From contig CAMPET010000091.1 in NCBI GenBank assembly GCA_946803715.1, positions 246,723 to 266,050 on the forward strand: DNA of 19,328 nt, in the 5' to 3' direction. The position numbers and the translations under genes are program-made. The DNA comes from Beroe ovata (taxonomy: Eukaryota > Ctenophora > Nuda > Beroida > Beroidae). Numbering within the stretch: position 1 is the stretch's first letter; every line of letters starts with the position of its first letter. This document shows positions 1 through 9,714 of this stretch, piece by piece. The notes under the pieces were generated by a model that made no database searches, was not told where the DNA came from, and saw only the letters and a program-made list of their open reading frames with translations.

Positions 1-34
<34 letters not shown>

Positions 35-38
35 TATA

Positions 39-74
<36 letters not shown>

Positions 75-85
75 GGTGTGTGTCT
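1..85. repeat. TG dinucleotide microsatellite at the window edge
   Basis: Nearly uninterrupted TG repeats with a few TATG interruptions run from the first base to about 85. The array continues off the left edge, so its full length is unknown. Confidence 0.95.
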
Positions 86-550
86 CCATCCCTCTGCCTG
101 TGTGCTGTGTAATTGTCCTAGTTAGACGAGTCTTGATGATAATATTACATTACATATAAGCACCGAGCAGTGTCTGTATTATGTGATATTCAAGAAGCTC
201 GGTACATCGCAATACAGGGATGGACAACGGAGTTAACGAACCCACTATACTGATTCTGGCAGAATTGGGAATGGATGCTTTAATGGGAATGAATGCTGGG
301 AATATTGCGCAATGATTGATCATCACGAAATAACATCCCTTCCTTACCGCTCATTCATAAAAAAGCCTTTCCAACTTCAGAATGAACATGAGAAATTTGG
401 AGCATGCAGCCTGTCACATTCATCACGGGAAACCTACTAAGAGAAGTATAATTGACAAGTTTTCAATTCCCTGGGGGATAGAACTATAATGCTACAGTAC
501 GTTGCTGTCACCTGACTTGTCACCTATCACGTGCTATCACACTGCTGTCA

Positions 551-564
551 GTTGCCATGGCTAC
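551..564. promoter_or_regulatory. X-box-like (RFX) motif
   Basis: GTTGCCATGGCTAC differs by one base from the palindromic X-box GTTGCCATGGCAAC bound by RFX factors in animals. An E-box CACGTGAC follows at 570-577 and another CACGTG precedes it at 528-533. No gene start is evident next to it, so the functional reading is speculative. Confidence 0.3.
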
Positions 565-1577
565 ACGGGCACGTGACACATAGTAACACTACGGTGTGTG
601 GACGTTTAGTGTGCGAGTTGAGAGTCTCAGGGGAGTTGGATATAAATCAACTCTAATTCTCATTACCAGGTGCATCTCAAATTGAGTCCGGTACGACATC
701 TCTAAATCGGATATCAAATTCTGGAGAGTATTATCCGAACTTGATGTAGAAATGAGATCATATCTTATTTAGGGGGATCTCTCTTGTAATGAACAAGAAG
801 TCAGGTACACTCACATTACAGTATTTATCTATTGTCCACTTGATCAAGTCCAATGTACAATACAAGGGACCCTTCGTTTACATAATTAAATCACAGACCA
901 TAGCACTCAAATTCACCTCTCGAATCGTTACACAGGGAGGGGTAATTAATGAATGTGAGAAAAAGTAACCCGAACTTTCATCGAATTAGCAACTTTTCAT
1001 CAGCCCTAATTCCTACCCTTCCTAGTCTAAATTTCACATACAAAATGCAATGAAATATGTCACACACACATTTTGCACTGGTCGCTGTATGTGTGATATT
1101 ACACACAATGTGGTATTCTCAGTTTGAGATCCTCCCCTCAATTACGCACCACAAATGCAGACGAGGGTCCCTCTCGTTAGCGTAATTAGCGCCTAATTAC
1201 CCTCGTTGCATATTATTCGAGCACGAATACACACTTAATAATACACACTTGATAATATTGTGTAACGTTATCATGAATCATCATCTGCCACATTTCGAGA
1301 CATGATTTGAAATACATATTTGGCGGGAAAATCGCACTAAATAGAGTGGGAGAGGCGGGGGGAATGATAGAGGAGAGTTCTTTGTAACATAATATACCCC
1401 CCATCTTGTCCCTGCTATGTGTACTGCATTATTATGTTAGCAGAGAACGGAGGGGATTGTGTGTAGGTATATATTACATCGTATATATATCATTGAGTGT
1501 GCAATGTAAACAATGAGTGTACACACTTAGGTGATTGCTATTATGAGAGGGACGCAAAATGGAGTACACGCTACGCA

Positions 1578-1605
1578 GACGTGTTTGAATGGACGTGTTT
1601 GAATG
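1578..1605. repeat. Two-copy 14-bp tandem duplication
   Basis: GACGTGTTTGAATG occurs twice back to back (1578-1591 and 1592-1605). It is a small local slippage product with no evident role. Confidence 0.85.
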
Positions 1606-3129
1606 GAGAGTTGTTCGAGACATTTTCTCTTCACAATTCTTGAATATGTTAACACCTGTGTTATTTAACACATGAATGAACCTATGGAATGTCCACCGTA
1701 TGGTGACTTATTACACACACAAACTCACTTACACAGCATATTTGTTGAATATATTTATTGAGCCGTCAACCTACTATTGACTTAATATTCTCGGATGTGT
1801 GGATTTTCGGCAAGAAAACCCAATCTATGGACTAAGGTACACGTACCTAATGGACTTTTCTACAAAGTCTCTCTCTATCCAGTTTTCTCTACCAGATTTC
1901 GAAGAGTGAACTAAGTTTATGTAAGGTTTCATCGTACAATGAGCTATGTTTAACAGATCTCCTTTTGCGGTTTAATTCAATAGACATGGTGACTGTAATT
2001 GAAGTAAAGAAATGATGATAGATATTCATATAAACTGACCATGGCAGGCGAATAGTCAACAAGTACGACAAATTATTTGAGAAGACGTGTTAATATAGAT
2101 ATTTCAACACGCATCTGGGACCTTGTTAAATCTTCACTGTCAAGAGGACTTACAACTGACTTAAAACCCGGTTCTGTGTTAAACGACGAAGGAGCAGAAC
2201 ATTTCAGGTGATTTTCAATGGAAATGGTTTATATCTATTAAAATGATTTATCTATCTTTATGTTGACATGTTGACACTGGTGATAAAACTGGACGATAAT
2301 GAATACCATCTCAAACTGTGTACGGGTATTGGCTAGGGATACACGTGCTCTTTATCCCTAGATTTGATGGATCGGAGTAAATTATCAGTATCACTACCAG
2401 GTAACACTACATAACATCCCTCAATACCAATACGTACCCCTCCCCCCCACTTTACCCCTAGATCTATATTACACCATGAGTCCGTATTCACGTACACAAA
2501 TGTGGATCCAATTTCATGCAGCAAACTGTGACAGCTCACTATTATAGCATAGCAGATCATATAGAACTTATTTAGTGGTGTATTTAGTCGAACTGCTCCG
2601 AGAATAGCGACAATAAATTGACCACGCTAATTTCTCCTTAGTGTAATCATTTGGGAATATGTCACAATGGCCATGGGTTGCAAAATATCATATGCATAAC
2701 CTGCAAGGTATATTCTCTATCCTTAATCCAATAAAAATTACAAGCAGCAAAACAAAAAATCAAAAGCTGTCCTCAAGTTTGAATTATTCTGTCAGCATTT
2801 ATTTATTATTTGGATTTGGCTTGTTTTTGTTTTGCTGGCATGAGACCATGTCACATATGTAACTGGAGTTGTCAACACTATAAGCCGTGTCATGACAAAA
2901 GTATATAGTTACTTTCGAGTTTTGTTGTCAGTAGTAGGGTTTCCCTACTCTACACCATCATTGCGTTACATTGTTGTCACTGTTGCTGTCAACTAAAAGT
3001 AGTATCTGAACAAAAATAGCATAGACTAGGATATGAACAGTCCATAGAGTCAGTGGTTTATCTGATATTGGCGATAGAAATGACCATTATGATAAAGGAG
3101 CACGTAGTTCTCCGTTGTTATGGTTATAA

Positions 3130-3143
3130 CGCCTTATAAGGCG
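3130..3143. repeat. Perfect 14-bp palindrome
   Basis: CGCCTTATAAGGCG reads identically on both strands. It is an isolated site in AT-rich DNA. It could be a dimeric protein-binding site or chance. Confidence 0.6.
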
Positions 3144-4120
3144 CTATGGACGTTATGCCTGTAGCATGTGGGACAAACATGATCTGTAACCTGTGACGTC
3201 ACTTTGTTTCCATATTCGGTCATTTGCACATCAAGCTCTACCCTCCACTTACATTCTTCCTAGATAATCGCCATTTAAAACATATGATCGAATGATGTAA
3301 GATCTTATGTTCTTGTTTTTGGATAAGGGATAAATACTGGATCTAACACAAAAAGTTTGAATCTAGCCGTATTTTCACTGGAGTTCCACATCTATTACCG
3401 CGAACCTTCACATCTATGATCTGTAGTCATAGTTTTCCTTAATAGTTTTCCCTGGGGGAGAAAGAGCTACACTCACTTACACTTACTTCTGGGAAAAAGG
3501 TTTTTATCCTATATTGGGAAACGGTTCTTATCCAGTATTTTGTAGTCTTCACAACATTCGCGAACACACACCGATACAAAAGCACACAGACGTCAGACGT
3601 GTACTCACTGCACACCCATTGTAATCATGTCATTATACACTACACTATAGTGTTGACCTTACAGCCGATAGACTCCGAATCCCGATGTCGCATTTGAAAA
3701 TGAACATTGTACCATACCTACCTCTCAATGAAGACAATTTGATCCTATCTTGACCCAAGGTACTGCAGGTCTGATTATATCCGACATGTACGTGACTCTT
3801 TCAATACCGGTACTAATTAGCACTCATTCCCCCTCTGCCCGACTTAATTCTGAAAGTTTGGGAGAGTACGGAGGTGGGACTCATGTTTCACCTCCATACC
3901 TTCATGCGTCATATATTACTCAGTGTAATTACATTGACCTAACCCGGTGCACCTCTCGATAAGACTGTTTATCATAAAGCAGGAATAAATATGAGATAAG
4001 ATTCAGCCACGGTTCGTCTTTGCGACCTTATATGGCAATATATTATGTACGAATTCACAGCTTTGATAAACCATGTTCTAAGAGTGTGCTCGAGCACAAA
4101 CGCAGCAAGAAAAAGATGCC

Positions 4121-4170
4121 TGATTGGATAAATCAGACCACGTGACACGGTACTGTTTTCTGATTGGCCG
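4121..4170 (+). promoter_or_regulatory. Paired inverted CCAAT boxes flanking an E-box
   Basis: TGATTGG occurs at 4121-4127 and 4161-4167, exactly 40 bp apart, with CACGTGAC at 4139-4146 between them. Inverted CCAAT boxes (NF-Y sites) are typical of animal promoters 50-150 bp upstream of the transcription start. The cluster lies about 135-180 bp upstream of the possible signal-peptide start codon at 4301, which makes a plus-strand promoter here plausible. Confidence 0.4.
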
Positions 4171-4300
4171 AGATGAAAACAGTGAGCAGCAGAATATAAT
4201 GGCTGTTTATGCGAAAATAATAATGAATCATTGCTATTCATCGCAGGAATAGCTAATCGGTGCAGCTCTGTGCATGTCAAATGTCTTGTACAAGTGGAAG

Positions 4301-4355
4301 ATGTTTGCAATCTATCTACTATTGTCGACAACCATTTCAGAGAACAATGACTTTG
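4301..4355 (+). CDS. Possible first coding exon with a signal peptide
   Basis: ATG at 4301 in an acceptable start context (GGAAGATGT) opens 18 codons beginning MFAIYLLLSTTIS, a short hydrophobic run like a secretion signal. It ends at a good donor, G|GTATGT, in phase 1, the same arrangement as exon 1 of the Ig/FN3 gene at 13768-13813. A CCAAT/E-box cluster lies upstream. I could not identify the next exon with confidence. Acceptors at 4550-4552 (…TCCAG) and 5015-5017 (GGACAG) both leave short open frames with no recognisable domain. Minus-strand coding exons begin 500 bp further right, so a plus gene would have to overlap them. It may be a chance ORF. Confidence 0.3.
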
Positions 4356-4403
4356 GTATGTACATCATGGATGAAGATAGACAGTTTCCGCTTCATCCAT
4401 CCC

Positions 4404-4425
4404 TTGTACAATGTACATTGTACAA
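4404..4425. repeat. Perfect 22-bp palindrome in a TGTACAAT repeat cluster
   Basis: The left half TTGTACAATGT is followed directly by its reverse complement ACATTGTACAA, so all 22 bases are self-complementary. Related words (AATGTGCATTG, AATGTACATT) continue to about 4450. It could extrude as a cruciform or hairpin, or bind a dimeric factor. Confidence 0.9.
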
Positions 4426-4868
4426 TGTGCATTGTCTAATGTACATTCTGTAAAACCTCGCTGTTCATCCAGTTGTTCGGTTCTAGCAACTCCTCATGAG
4501 AAGTTATGACAATTATAACACGTCGTCAACGTAACATCCCTGAGTGTCCAGTACGTTATTTCTTGGATCACACCAACACACTACGCAAACATTGTCATAT
4601 AGTACCAACGTACACACGTACACACGTACAGTTACACGCACGTCACACACAACTACACACGTACTGTCATGTTGGATGATTCAATATGCAGGATCATCAT
4701 CGTAACGCGCTAATTTTCACGGTAACACGTCTACACAATGTAACACGTTTTGACTGTTCGGGATAACTGCTTTGAGCACAGATGTCGGAGTACAGGTTGA
4801 AGCTACTTTCCCGTTTAGAGCCTCGCAGTAACGACCGATGAATATATCGCGCGGGAAGAAATACTCAC

Positions 4869-5308
4869 GTAGCATGCGATGGTGAAGGGTTCATCCTCGT
4901 TAACGGTCTTGGACACGGAGTATCCAGTGTCCCGTCTCCTTCTCTTCGTGGCGGGGACTTCTCCTGGGCAAGTTATAGTGTGTTACTGCCAGTTTTTGTT
5001 ATAGTGTGTTACTGGACAGTGTTACTGGACAGAGCTACTACAGAACCTGGAGTAGACCATATCGGGGCAAAGATGTCCCCATATGTTGTGATCAGCATAG
5101 TAATGATGTCCGCATCGTAGTGACAATTGAAAGAGGTGAATGTAGCGGGTATCTAACTCCGTGTCATGCATACCTCCATTGTCGTTGGGATCAGCAGTGG
5201 ATGCTTCATCGTCACCAGCCTCGGGTACAGTTTCGTCACCACCAGTTTCGTCATCACCAGTTTCGTCATCACTGTCATCAACAACAACGGCTGGGGCGCT
5301 GCATTGCA
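4869..5308 (-). CDS. Partial gene: acidic repeat, basic furin-like site, Ig-like start (two exons)
   Basis: Two minus-strand exons join in frame. Exon A is 5308-5174, after CAG and before G|GTATGC, phase 1 in and phase 1 out. Exon B is 4963-4869, after TTGCCCAG and before TAC|GTGAGT, phase 0 out. The intron is 210 bp. Exon A encodes a stretch built on a repeated DDETG unit (15-bp DNA repeats at about 5231-5275) rich in Asp, Glu, Thr and Gly. Exon B opens with ATKRRRRDTGY, a polybasic site of the proprotein-convertase type, followed by VNEDEPFTIACY, which resembles the first strands of an Ig domain ending in its first cysteine. A secreted or surface protein cleaved after an acidic segment is a reasonable inference. 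No family is recognised. The upstream exon(s) and the rest of the Ig-like domain were not found. The exons at 7871-8282 could be an upstream part of the same gene, but the phases need at least one unseen exon between. Confidence 0.5.
4972..5026. repeat. Direct repeats inside the intron between exons A and B
   Basis: GTTATAGTGTGTTACTG occurs at 4972-4988 and again at 4998-5014. A shortened copy, GTGTTACTG, follows at 5018-5026. The copies lie just inside the 3' end of the minus-strand intron, next to its acceptor. Confidence 0.85.
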
Positions 5309-5741
5309 CTGAACGAGGGTAGCATGTCAGACTATGGAGGAGTTGTACATTTAATAGATACCAAACCTGTAACGTGAATGAGGGGAGAAATCAGAAATGA
5401 TTGACAATACATGTCTCAAATACAGCTGGTGAAGAGGGTTTGTGAATGCCACGAGTCACAAATGAATTGGAAACTGTTAAATATGAGACAGTTAAAAAGT
5501 GTATTTTAAAAAACGCCACAAATAACGGTTCATAAGAACAGCTTGTACAAAATATTCACATATTACACTCTCTCTCTCGTCTCAGACTACCGAGCCTATA
5601 TAGGGACATAATATCGTGGTGTTGGGACATATCATCTATGATGTGGCCTGGCCATGATGCAAGATCATATTTGGATGCTGACTATCTGGGCAAATATATC
5701 ATCCGAAACCAAACCAGCTCTCTCTATACATTCGACTAACG

Positions 5742-5789
5742 ACCATTGTGTTTGTGTGTGTGTGAGTGTGTGTGTGTGTGTGTGTGNNN

Positions 5790-5831
<42 letters not shown>
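5742..5831. repeat. TG microsatellite with an N gap
   Basis: A TG array interrupted by three undetermined bases at 5787-5789. The gap sits inside the repeat, so the true repeat number is unknown. Translations through it (Cys-Val or His-Thr runs) are not genes. Confidence 0.95.
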
Positions 5832-5832
<1 letters not shown>

Positions 5833-7102
5833 CGGGGACCCGCCTGAAGGTTTCAATGTATCCCTTTATTGGTTCAGGTACAGCTGTGATATCGTACAAA
5901 GCAATAATTACACAATATTGTGTATCTAAGGAATATGTGTACCAGAGTGTACTAAAACTCCTCTTAGGGTTTCGAGACAAGAAGACTATACCGTTCTATT
6001 ATCAAGTACCTAATTAATCCTGTTAATGTACCTAATTAACCTGATAATTACCCTGTTAACTATACTTGATTCTCGTCCGAACCAGTCACATACACTCCCA
6101 AACCATGGCTAACAATTTACGAGACATTCCGTCTCGTTCATCTCCAGACTAAACTATCCCACTCTCACGTCATATGAACATATGAACCACCATGTCCTCT
6201 TCTCCCCCTCCCCTATGCTCTGTCTGTGAACTGCCCGTGAACAACAACAGCCAGTGTTTAGTCGAAGGGAAGGGGTCTCTACATTCCCCCTCTATAGAGC
6301 TGGTGATTAGCCTGCTCTCCTGTTGGCAGTTCTCCCATTACACCCAGAGGAAACACTGCTCGAACATTATCCCCTCTCTAAGGTTCTCCAGACATTGAAC
6401 TCAGGGTAGGATGCAGATAGAGGGAGCATCCCGAAAAAATAGAAATCAGTACAGTTTTTGTTGCAAGATGATCGAGTAGGCACCTATTGAGTGTCAATTG
6501 TTGAAATCCCAATCATGTGACACTGAAGCTCGAGTATTGGTCTTGTGATGCTAACATTTTCTGTCATGCTGAAAACTCATGATTTAACTGCTAGCGAATA
6601 TGGTAAGCTGAATTTGTGTTAAAAATGATTTCATTTCCGGAAAATGAACTCAATATTCTATCACTTTGGGCTATTCGAGAAGTTCTGTCGATAATAGAAT
6701 TACTTATCTTAGCATATGTCAGCATAGGACAGAACAAATATGCGGTTTCAACGTACTGACATTTGAGAGGCGAAAGATGGAGTTTCTACTATATCTCCAT
6801 AGGAAGTTCTCGTTCAATATTTCATAGAGATCATTGTGTGTTTCGCACAGTCGTGTGAGGTATAGAACTTGGGCCATAAAACACAAATATCGCAGATCTC
6901 ATATGTCCAAATAAGGGCATACCGAGGTGACAATAGAATTCCATTATGAGAAATTGTCTTTATTGTTCTTGCGTACTCATAATGATATACACAATGTACA
7001 ATGTATACTTGTGTGCAATGAACAAACTATACGAGCTGATCTTACCTACCTCCCTTACCTCTCATTATCCTAGACATAGTTCTGCAATCTGCAGCGTGTA
7101 TA

Positions 7103-7154
7103 AATGTGTGTGTGTGAGTGTGTGTGTGTGTTGGTGTGTATGTGTTTGTGTGTG
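7103..7154. repeat. Imperfect TG microsatellite
   Basis: TG repeats with scattered A and T interruptions. It precedes the possible plus-strand terminal exon at 7193. Confidence 0.85.
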
Positions 7155-7192
7155 GATAGATATCACGATATATGAGATCCCATCTCTCACAG

Positions 7193-7284
7193 ATCCATCA
7201 TCTGATGTTGGAGACACGAGTGTCCACGATCAGATGATGTCAGATACCACTGATACCATGATTTCATCGATTCAACAATTGTGA
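7193..7284 (+). CDS. Possible last coding exon of a plus-strand gene
   Basis: A pyrimidine-rich acceptor (CCCATCTCTCACAG) is followed by 92 bp open in only one frame, phase 1 in. It encodes a Ser/Thr/Asp-rich tail containing DVGDTSVHDQMMSDTTDTM and ends at TGA (7282-7284). The composition is like a disordered C-terminus. An upstream donor, TATG|GTAAGC at about 6601, would join in frame but is not otherwise supported. There is no AATAAA just downstream. It could be chance. An 11-bp inverted repeat (CATCATCTGAT and its complement) lies within it. Confidence 0.28.
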
Positions 7285-7870
7285 TAGGTAATCGGCAGTG
7301 ATTTGTTAATCAGCTGAGTTCATCAAATTGGCATATTATATGACCGAGTGTTCTCACCACTTCTGCTCGTGATATTTCATTGACAATGGTGTCAGTGATT
7401 TCAAATGGTTCTCATGACTGTCCCGTGACGTGAAGTGGTATTGGTTTGGAAAGTGCACTTTGACCGTGAAAACAGAGGGATGGGAACAGTGGTGTCAGGA
7501 GTATTGACTATTGACAGTATATGATCTCTATACACACTCCTGTCATGTGGTCCGATAATATTCACACTTTCACGTGATCACATATGGAAGCGGGGACTCT
7601 TCACATGTACACTGGTGACTGGAGATAGAGAGGGTTCATGCACAATAGGGTGATGACAATACCAGCTAATTTGAGACTTCATACAGTAGATTACGGCCCG
7701 CCCCCCGCCCCCAATATACTCTGTACGCACACGTCACTCGCTGGTCTTTGATATTACACTACATCATGAATCATCCTGCCATGCCCCTATGTCTCACTTG
7801 AGTTGAGGTCCACATTTCTCACTTAACCCTTTCCAACCTCAGTCAACAGTCACTCCCAGTCAGGTCTTAC
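7285..7870. other. No supported gene
   Basis: AT-rich sequence that would be intronic if the minus exon at 7871-8017 continues leftward. I tried phase-0 acceptors on the minus strand here and all run into stops quickly. A short GC run (GGCCCGCCCCCCGCCCCC) lies at about 7695-7712. Nothing else stands out. Confidence 0.5.
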
Positions 7871-8282
7871 CTCCCATCTCCTGGTCAGTGGTCTGTAACC
7901 CCCATACATGGGATCATAGGGATTGTTATAATAGACATGGGGGAACACACACATATTCTCATTATCATCATCACAGTGGACCCAGCCAGAGAGAGGTGGG
8001 AAGAGAGGGGACAGCAGCTGGCTAGGGTGTAATATGATAAAGCAATGCCATACACACGCACACACACACCCACACCCACACACACACACACNCTACCTAT
8101 AGTCTATCTTCCACAGTGCACGCACACACCCACACACACACACGCACACACACACACACACGCACACACATATTCCATCTATCCCCGTATACATATGGAA
8201 ATGCCACGCATATTCTGCCATATGGTCCTACCTCTCACGGGGCATCCCACCCGTGTATAATGCAGTTCACACACAAAGACAG
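7871..8282 (-). CDS. Partial unrecognised gene, two internal exons
   Basis: The main exon is 8017-7871 (147 bp). It follows CCCTAGCCAG and ends GAG|GTAAGA in phase 0, encoding a protein-like segment with GWVHCDDDNENMCVF, then a Tyr/Asn/Pro-rich stretch and PLTRRWE. A small exon upstream, 8282-8239 (44 bp), lies after a long pyrimidine tract (CTCTCTCTCCCTGAG) and before CCCC|GTGAGA. The two join in frame in two ways: one reads VFVCELHYTRVGCP before the main exon, the other LSLCVNCIIHGWDAP with the main exon starting three or four bases earlier at CTAG|C. The 221-bp intron contains CA repeats and an undetermined base. The spaced cysteines suggest an extracellular protein. No family is recognised, and start, end and remaining exons are not found. 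The main exon is more secure than the small one. Confidence 0.5.
8050..8171. repeat. Two CA microsatellites flanking an N
   Basis: CA arrays at about 8051-8091 and 8120-8169 are separated by about 28 bp of unique sequence and an undetermined base at 8092. Both lie in the minus-strand intron between 8239 and 8017. Confidence 0.9.
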
Positions 8283-8510
8283 CTCAGGGAGAGAGAGAGG
8301 GAGGGATAATCTTATTCCGGAGTTACAAACTGTAAAATTGTAATCGCCCTCACAATGAGAGTTCAAGTGAGAGTGGCGAGTCGAGAGGCTATTATATTCC
8401 AACATTCAGATTCAATGCCACCGGTAGAAGCTCATGCCGACTTGTAGCGAGATTCAATAATTTATATCGTACTGAAATGGTGGTATGAACTGAAGTTTTC
8501 CATTCATATG

Positions 8511-8541
8511 TGNTGTGTGTGTGTGTGTGTGCGTGTGTGTG
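8511..8541. repeat. TG microsatellite with an N
   Basis: A short TG array starting at an undetermined base (8513). The third array in the window to carry an assembly ambiguity. Confidence 0.9.
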
Positions 8542-9261
8542 TCATAGCGGACATTCCGCTCTATTGAGTGTAATGTAATAATGTGATGAGAGCATACACA
8601 CACTTTCCACACAAATTCAATTAAAATCCCGCTCTCTCCTCTATTCAACTTCCTAGTTTTCTGCAGGGAGAAGCTTGAAAACTGCACACAGTGCATACAT
8701 CTTTCTGTGAATCACATGCACACATAAATTTCTGTGGAAGCCTTTCAACCCCACACACCTATAGTTCTCTTTGAAAATTTAAATCTCAAATCTATGGTCA
8801 CGAAACGTGTTAACAGTAGAGATGAATGTTCGCAAATCAGCGGGATTTTTCACAGCTTTTCACGTACAAATTTGCAAAGTTATTTACTCAGATTACACAG
8901 TTCCCATGGACAATACTCTCATGTCGGTGCAATGATAATTCAGTTGAATATAACATTGAAACTTAATATTCAATCTTACATGGATGTAATTAACTAAATT
9001 GCACTTTGGGTGCGTGTGGAATGAAATGAGTGTATGAGAAAGTGTGTGGAGTTGGGTTTGAGACTCGTATCCGATTACACATTTGGGAGAGAATGCGTGG
9101 ACACAGCACCATTCCCATTCTGAGAACACAGCGTTATACTCGGTTGATAGCAGTGCTCACAGCGGTATATACAGAGTGATTCCGCACACTCTCTCTGATC
9201 ACGGACACCTGTTACCCTCTCTCTGAGCACGGATAACTCCACACATTCTCACACGCCAACA

Positions 9262-9432
9262 TGATACCTCCCATTCTCCTCTCTCCCTTCTTCTCCCTCC
9301 CTTCTCTCTCCCCTATCTCCTCATATCTCTCTCTCTCTATCCTTATTCCTCCTTCCATTCTCCTCTTTCCAATTCACTTCTCTCCCAGTCTCCTATTTTC
9401 CAATTCCCTCCTCTCTCTCTCCCTTCTTCCCT
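9262..9432 (+). repeat. 170-bp polypyrimidine (CT-rich) tract
   Basis: The plus strand is almost entirely C and T in CTCC and TCTC words. The 93-codon open frame over it (Ser/Leu/Pro-rich) is a by-product of composition. Such tracts can form triplex (H-)DNA and are length-unstable. Confidence 0.85.
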
Positions 9433-9700
9433 ATTATATTATATCTCCTCAATCCAACACAAATAATCACGTACATCTTGCACAGACCTCCGTCCCTAAG
9501 ACGCTCCGTAGAGACAATCCCTTTGTTTTAAACGGTCAGTGATGCGGCATAATATGTCTAACACACGTCACACAATATTTATTAGCGCCACATAAAGTGG
9601 ACTCGTAGTGAAGTTATATATGAGAGGTTTGTGAGGTTGTTTATTCAGTAGAATGGGGTGGAGTGGATAGGAACTCACAGACACTTTGATGGGCAACATT

Positions 9701-9714
9701 GTTGCTATAGCAAC
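9701..9714. promoter_or_regulatory. Perfect palindromic X-box-like (RFX) motif
   Basis: GTTGCTATAGCAAC is fully self-complementary and fits the RFX half-site pattern (GTTGC / GCAAC). No gene start is supported nearby, so binding and function are speculative. Confidence 0.3.

Larger units (their letters stand above)
86..4120. other. AT-rich DNA with no supported gene
   Basis: About 4 kb in which open frames are short (at most 119 codons), AT-driven and without recognisable domains or paired splice sites that keep a frame. It contains small structures only: an X-box-like site at 551-564, a duplicated 14-mer at 1578-1605 and a 14-bp palindrome at 3130-3143. It is probably intergenic, or a long intron of a gene lying further left. 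I cannot exclude short exons hidden here. Confidence 0.6.
5309..7192. other. No supported gene; one short ORF of doubtful status
   Basis: Apart from the microsatellites at 5742-5831 and about 7103-7154, this stretch holds AT-rich DNA. The only frame worth a note is plus 6192-6398 (68 codons). It has a strong start context (AACCACCATGT), begins MSSSPPPLCSVCELPVNNN with a CxxC pair and has further cysteines, but no clear splice donor or family. Strong minus-strand donor-like sequences cluster at 7035-7055 (three GTAAG/GTAGG in 22 bp) without a convincing exon. Confidence 0.45.

Noticed and set aside
2333-2560. 75-codon minus ORF with a hydrophobic start
   Set aside because: No family, no start context of note and no linked exon. 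Indistinguishable from chance.
3750-3962. Plus ORF of 70 codons preceded by an acceptor-like CTGCAG
   Set aside because: The frame looks mildly protein-like but has no usable donor, start context or partner exon, and no family match.
3972-4331. 119-codon minus-strand ORF
   Set aside because: No domain, no signal peptide, no splice support and a composition typical of AT-rich noncoding DNA. It is antisense to the possible + first exon.
5006-5377. Plus-strand 123-codon ORF with several cysteines
   Set aside because: It lies antisense to the minus exon at 5174-5308 and its intron. Its His/Gln/Phe/Arg repeat is the reverse reading of the acidic repeat. The minus reading has matching splice sites and phases on both sides.
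5654-6017. Several overlapping frames of 60-93 codons with Cys-Val or His-Thr runs
   Set aside because: They are translations of the TG/CA microsatellite and cross the undetermined bases. No other protein features.
9261-9542. 93-codon Ser/Leu/Pro-rich plus ORF
   Set aside because: Direct product of the polypyrimidine tract. No start context or conserved feature.
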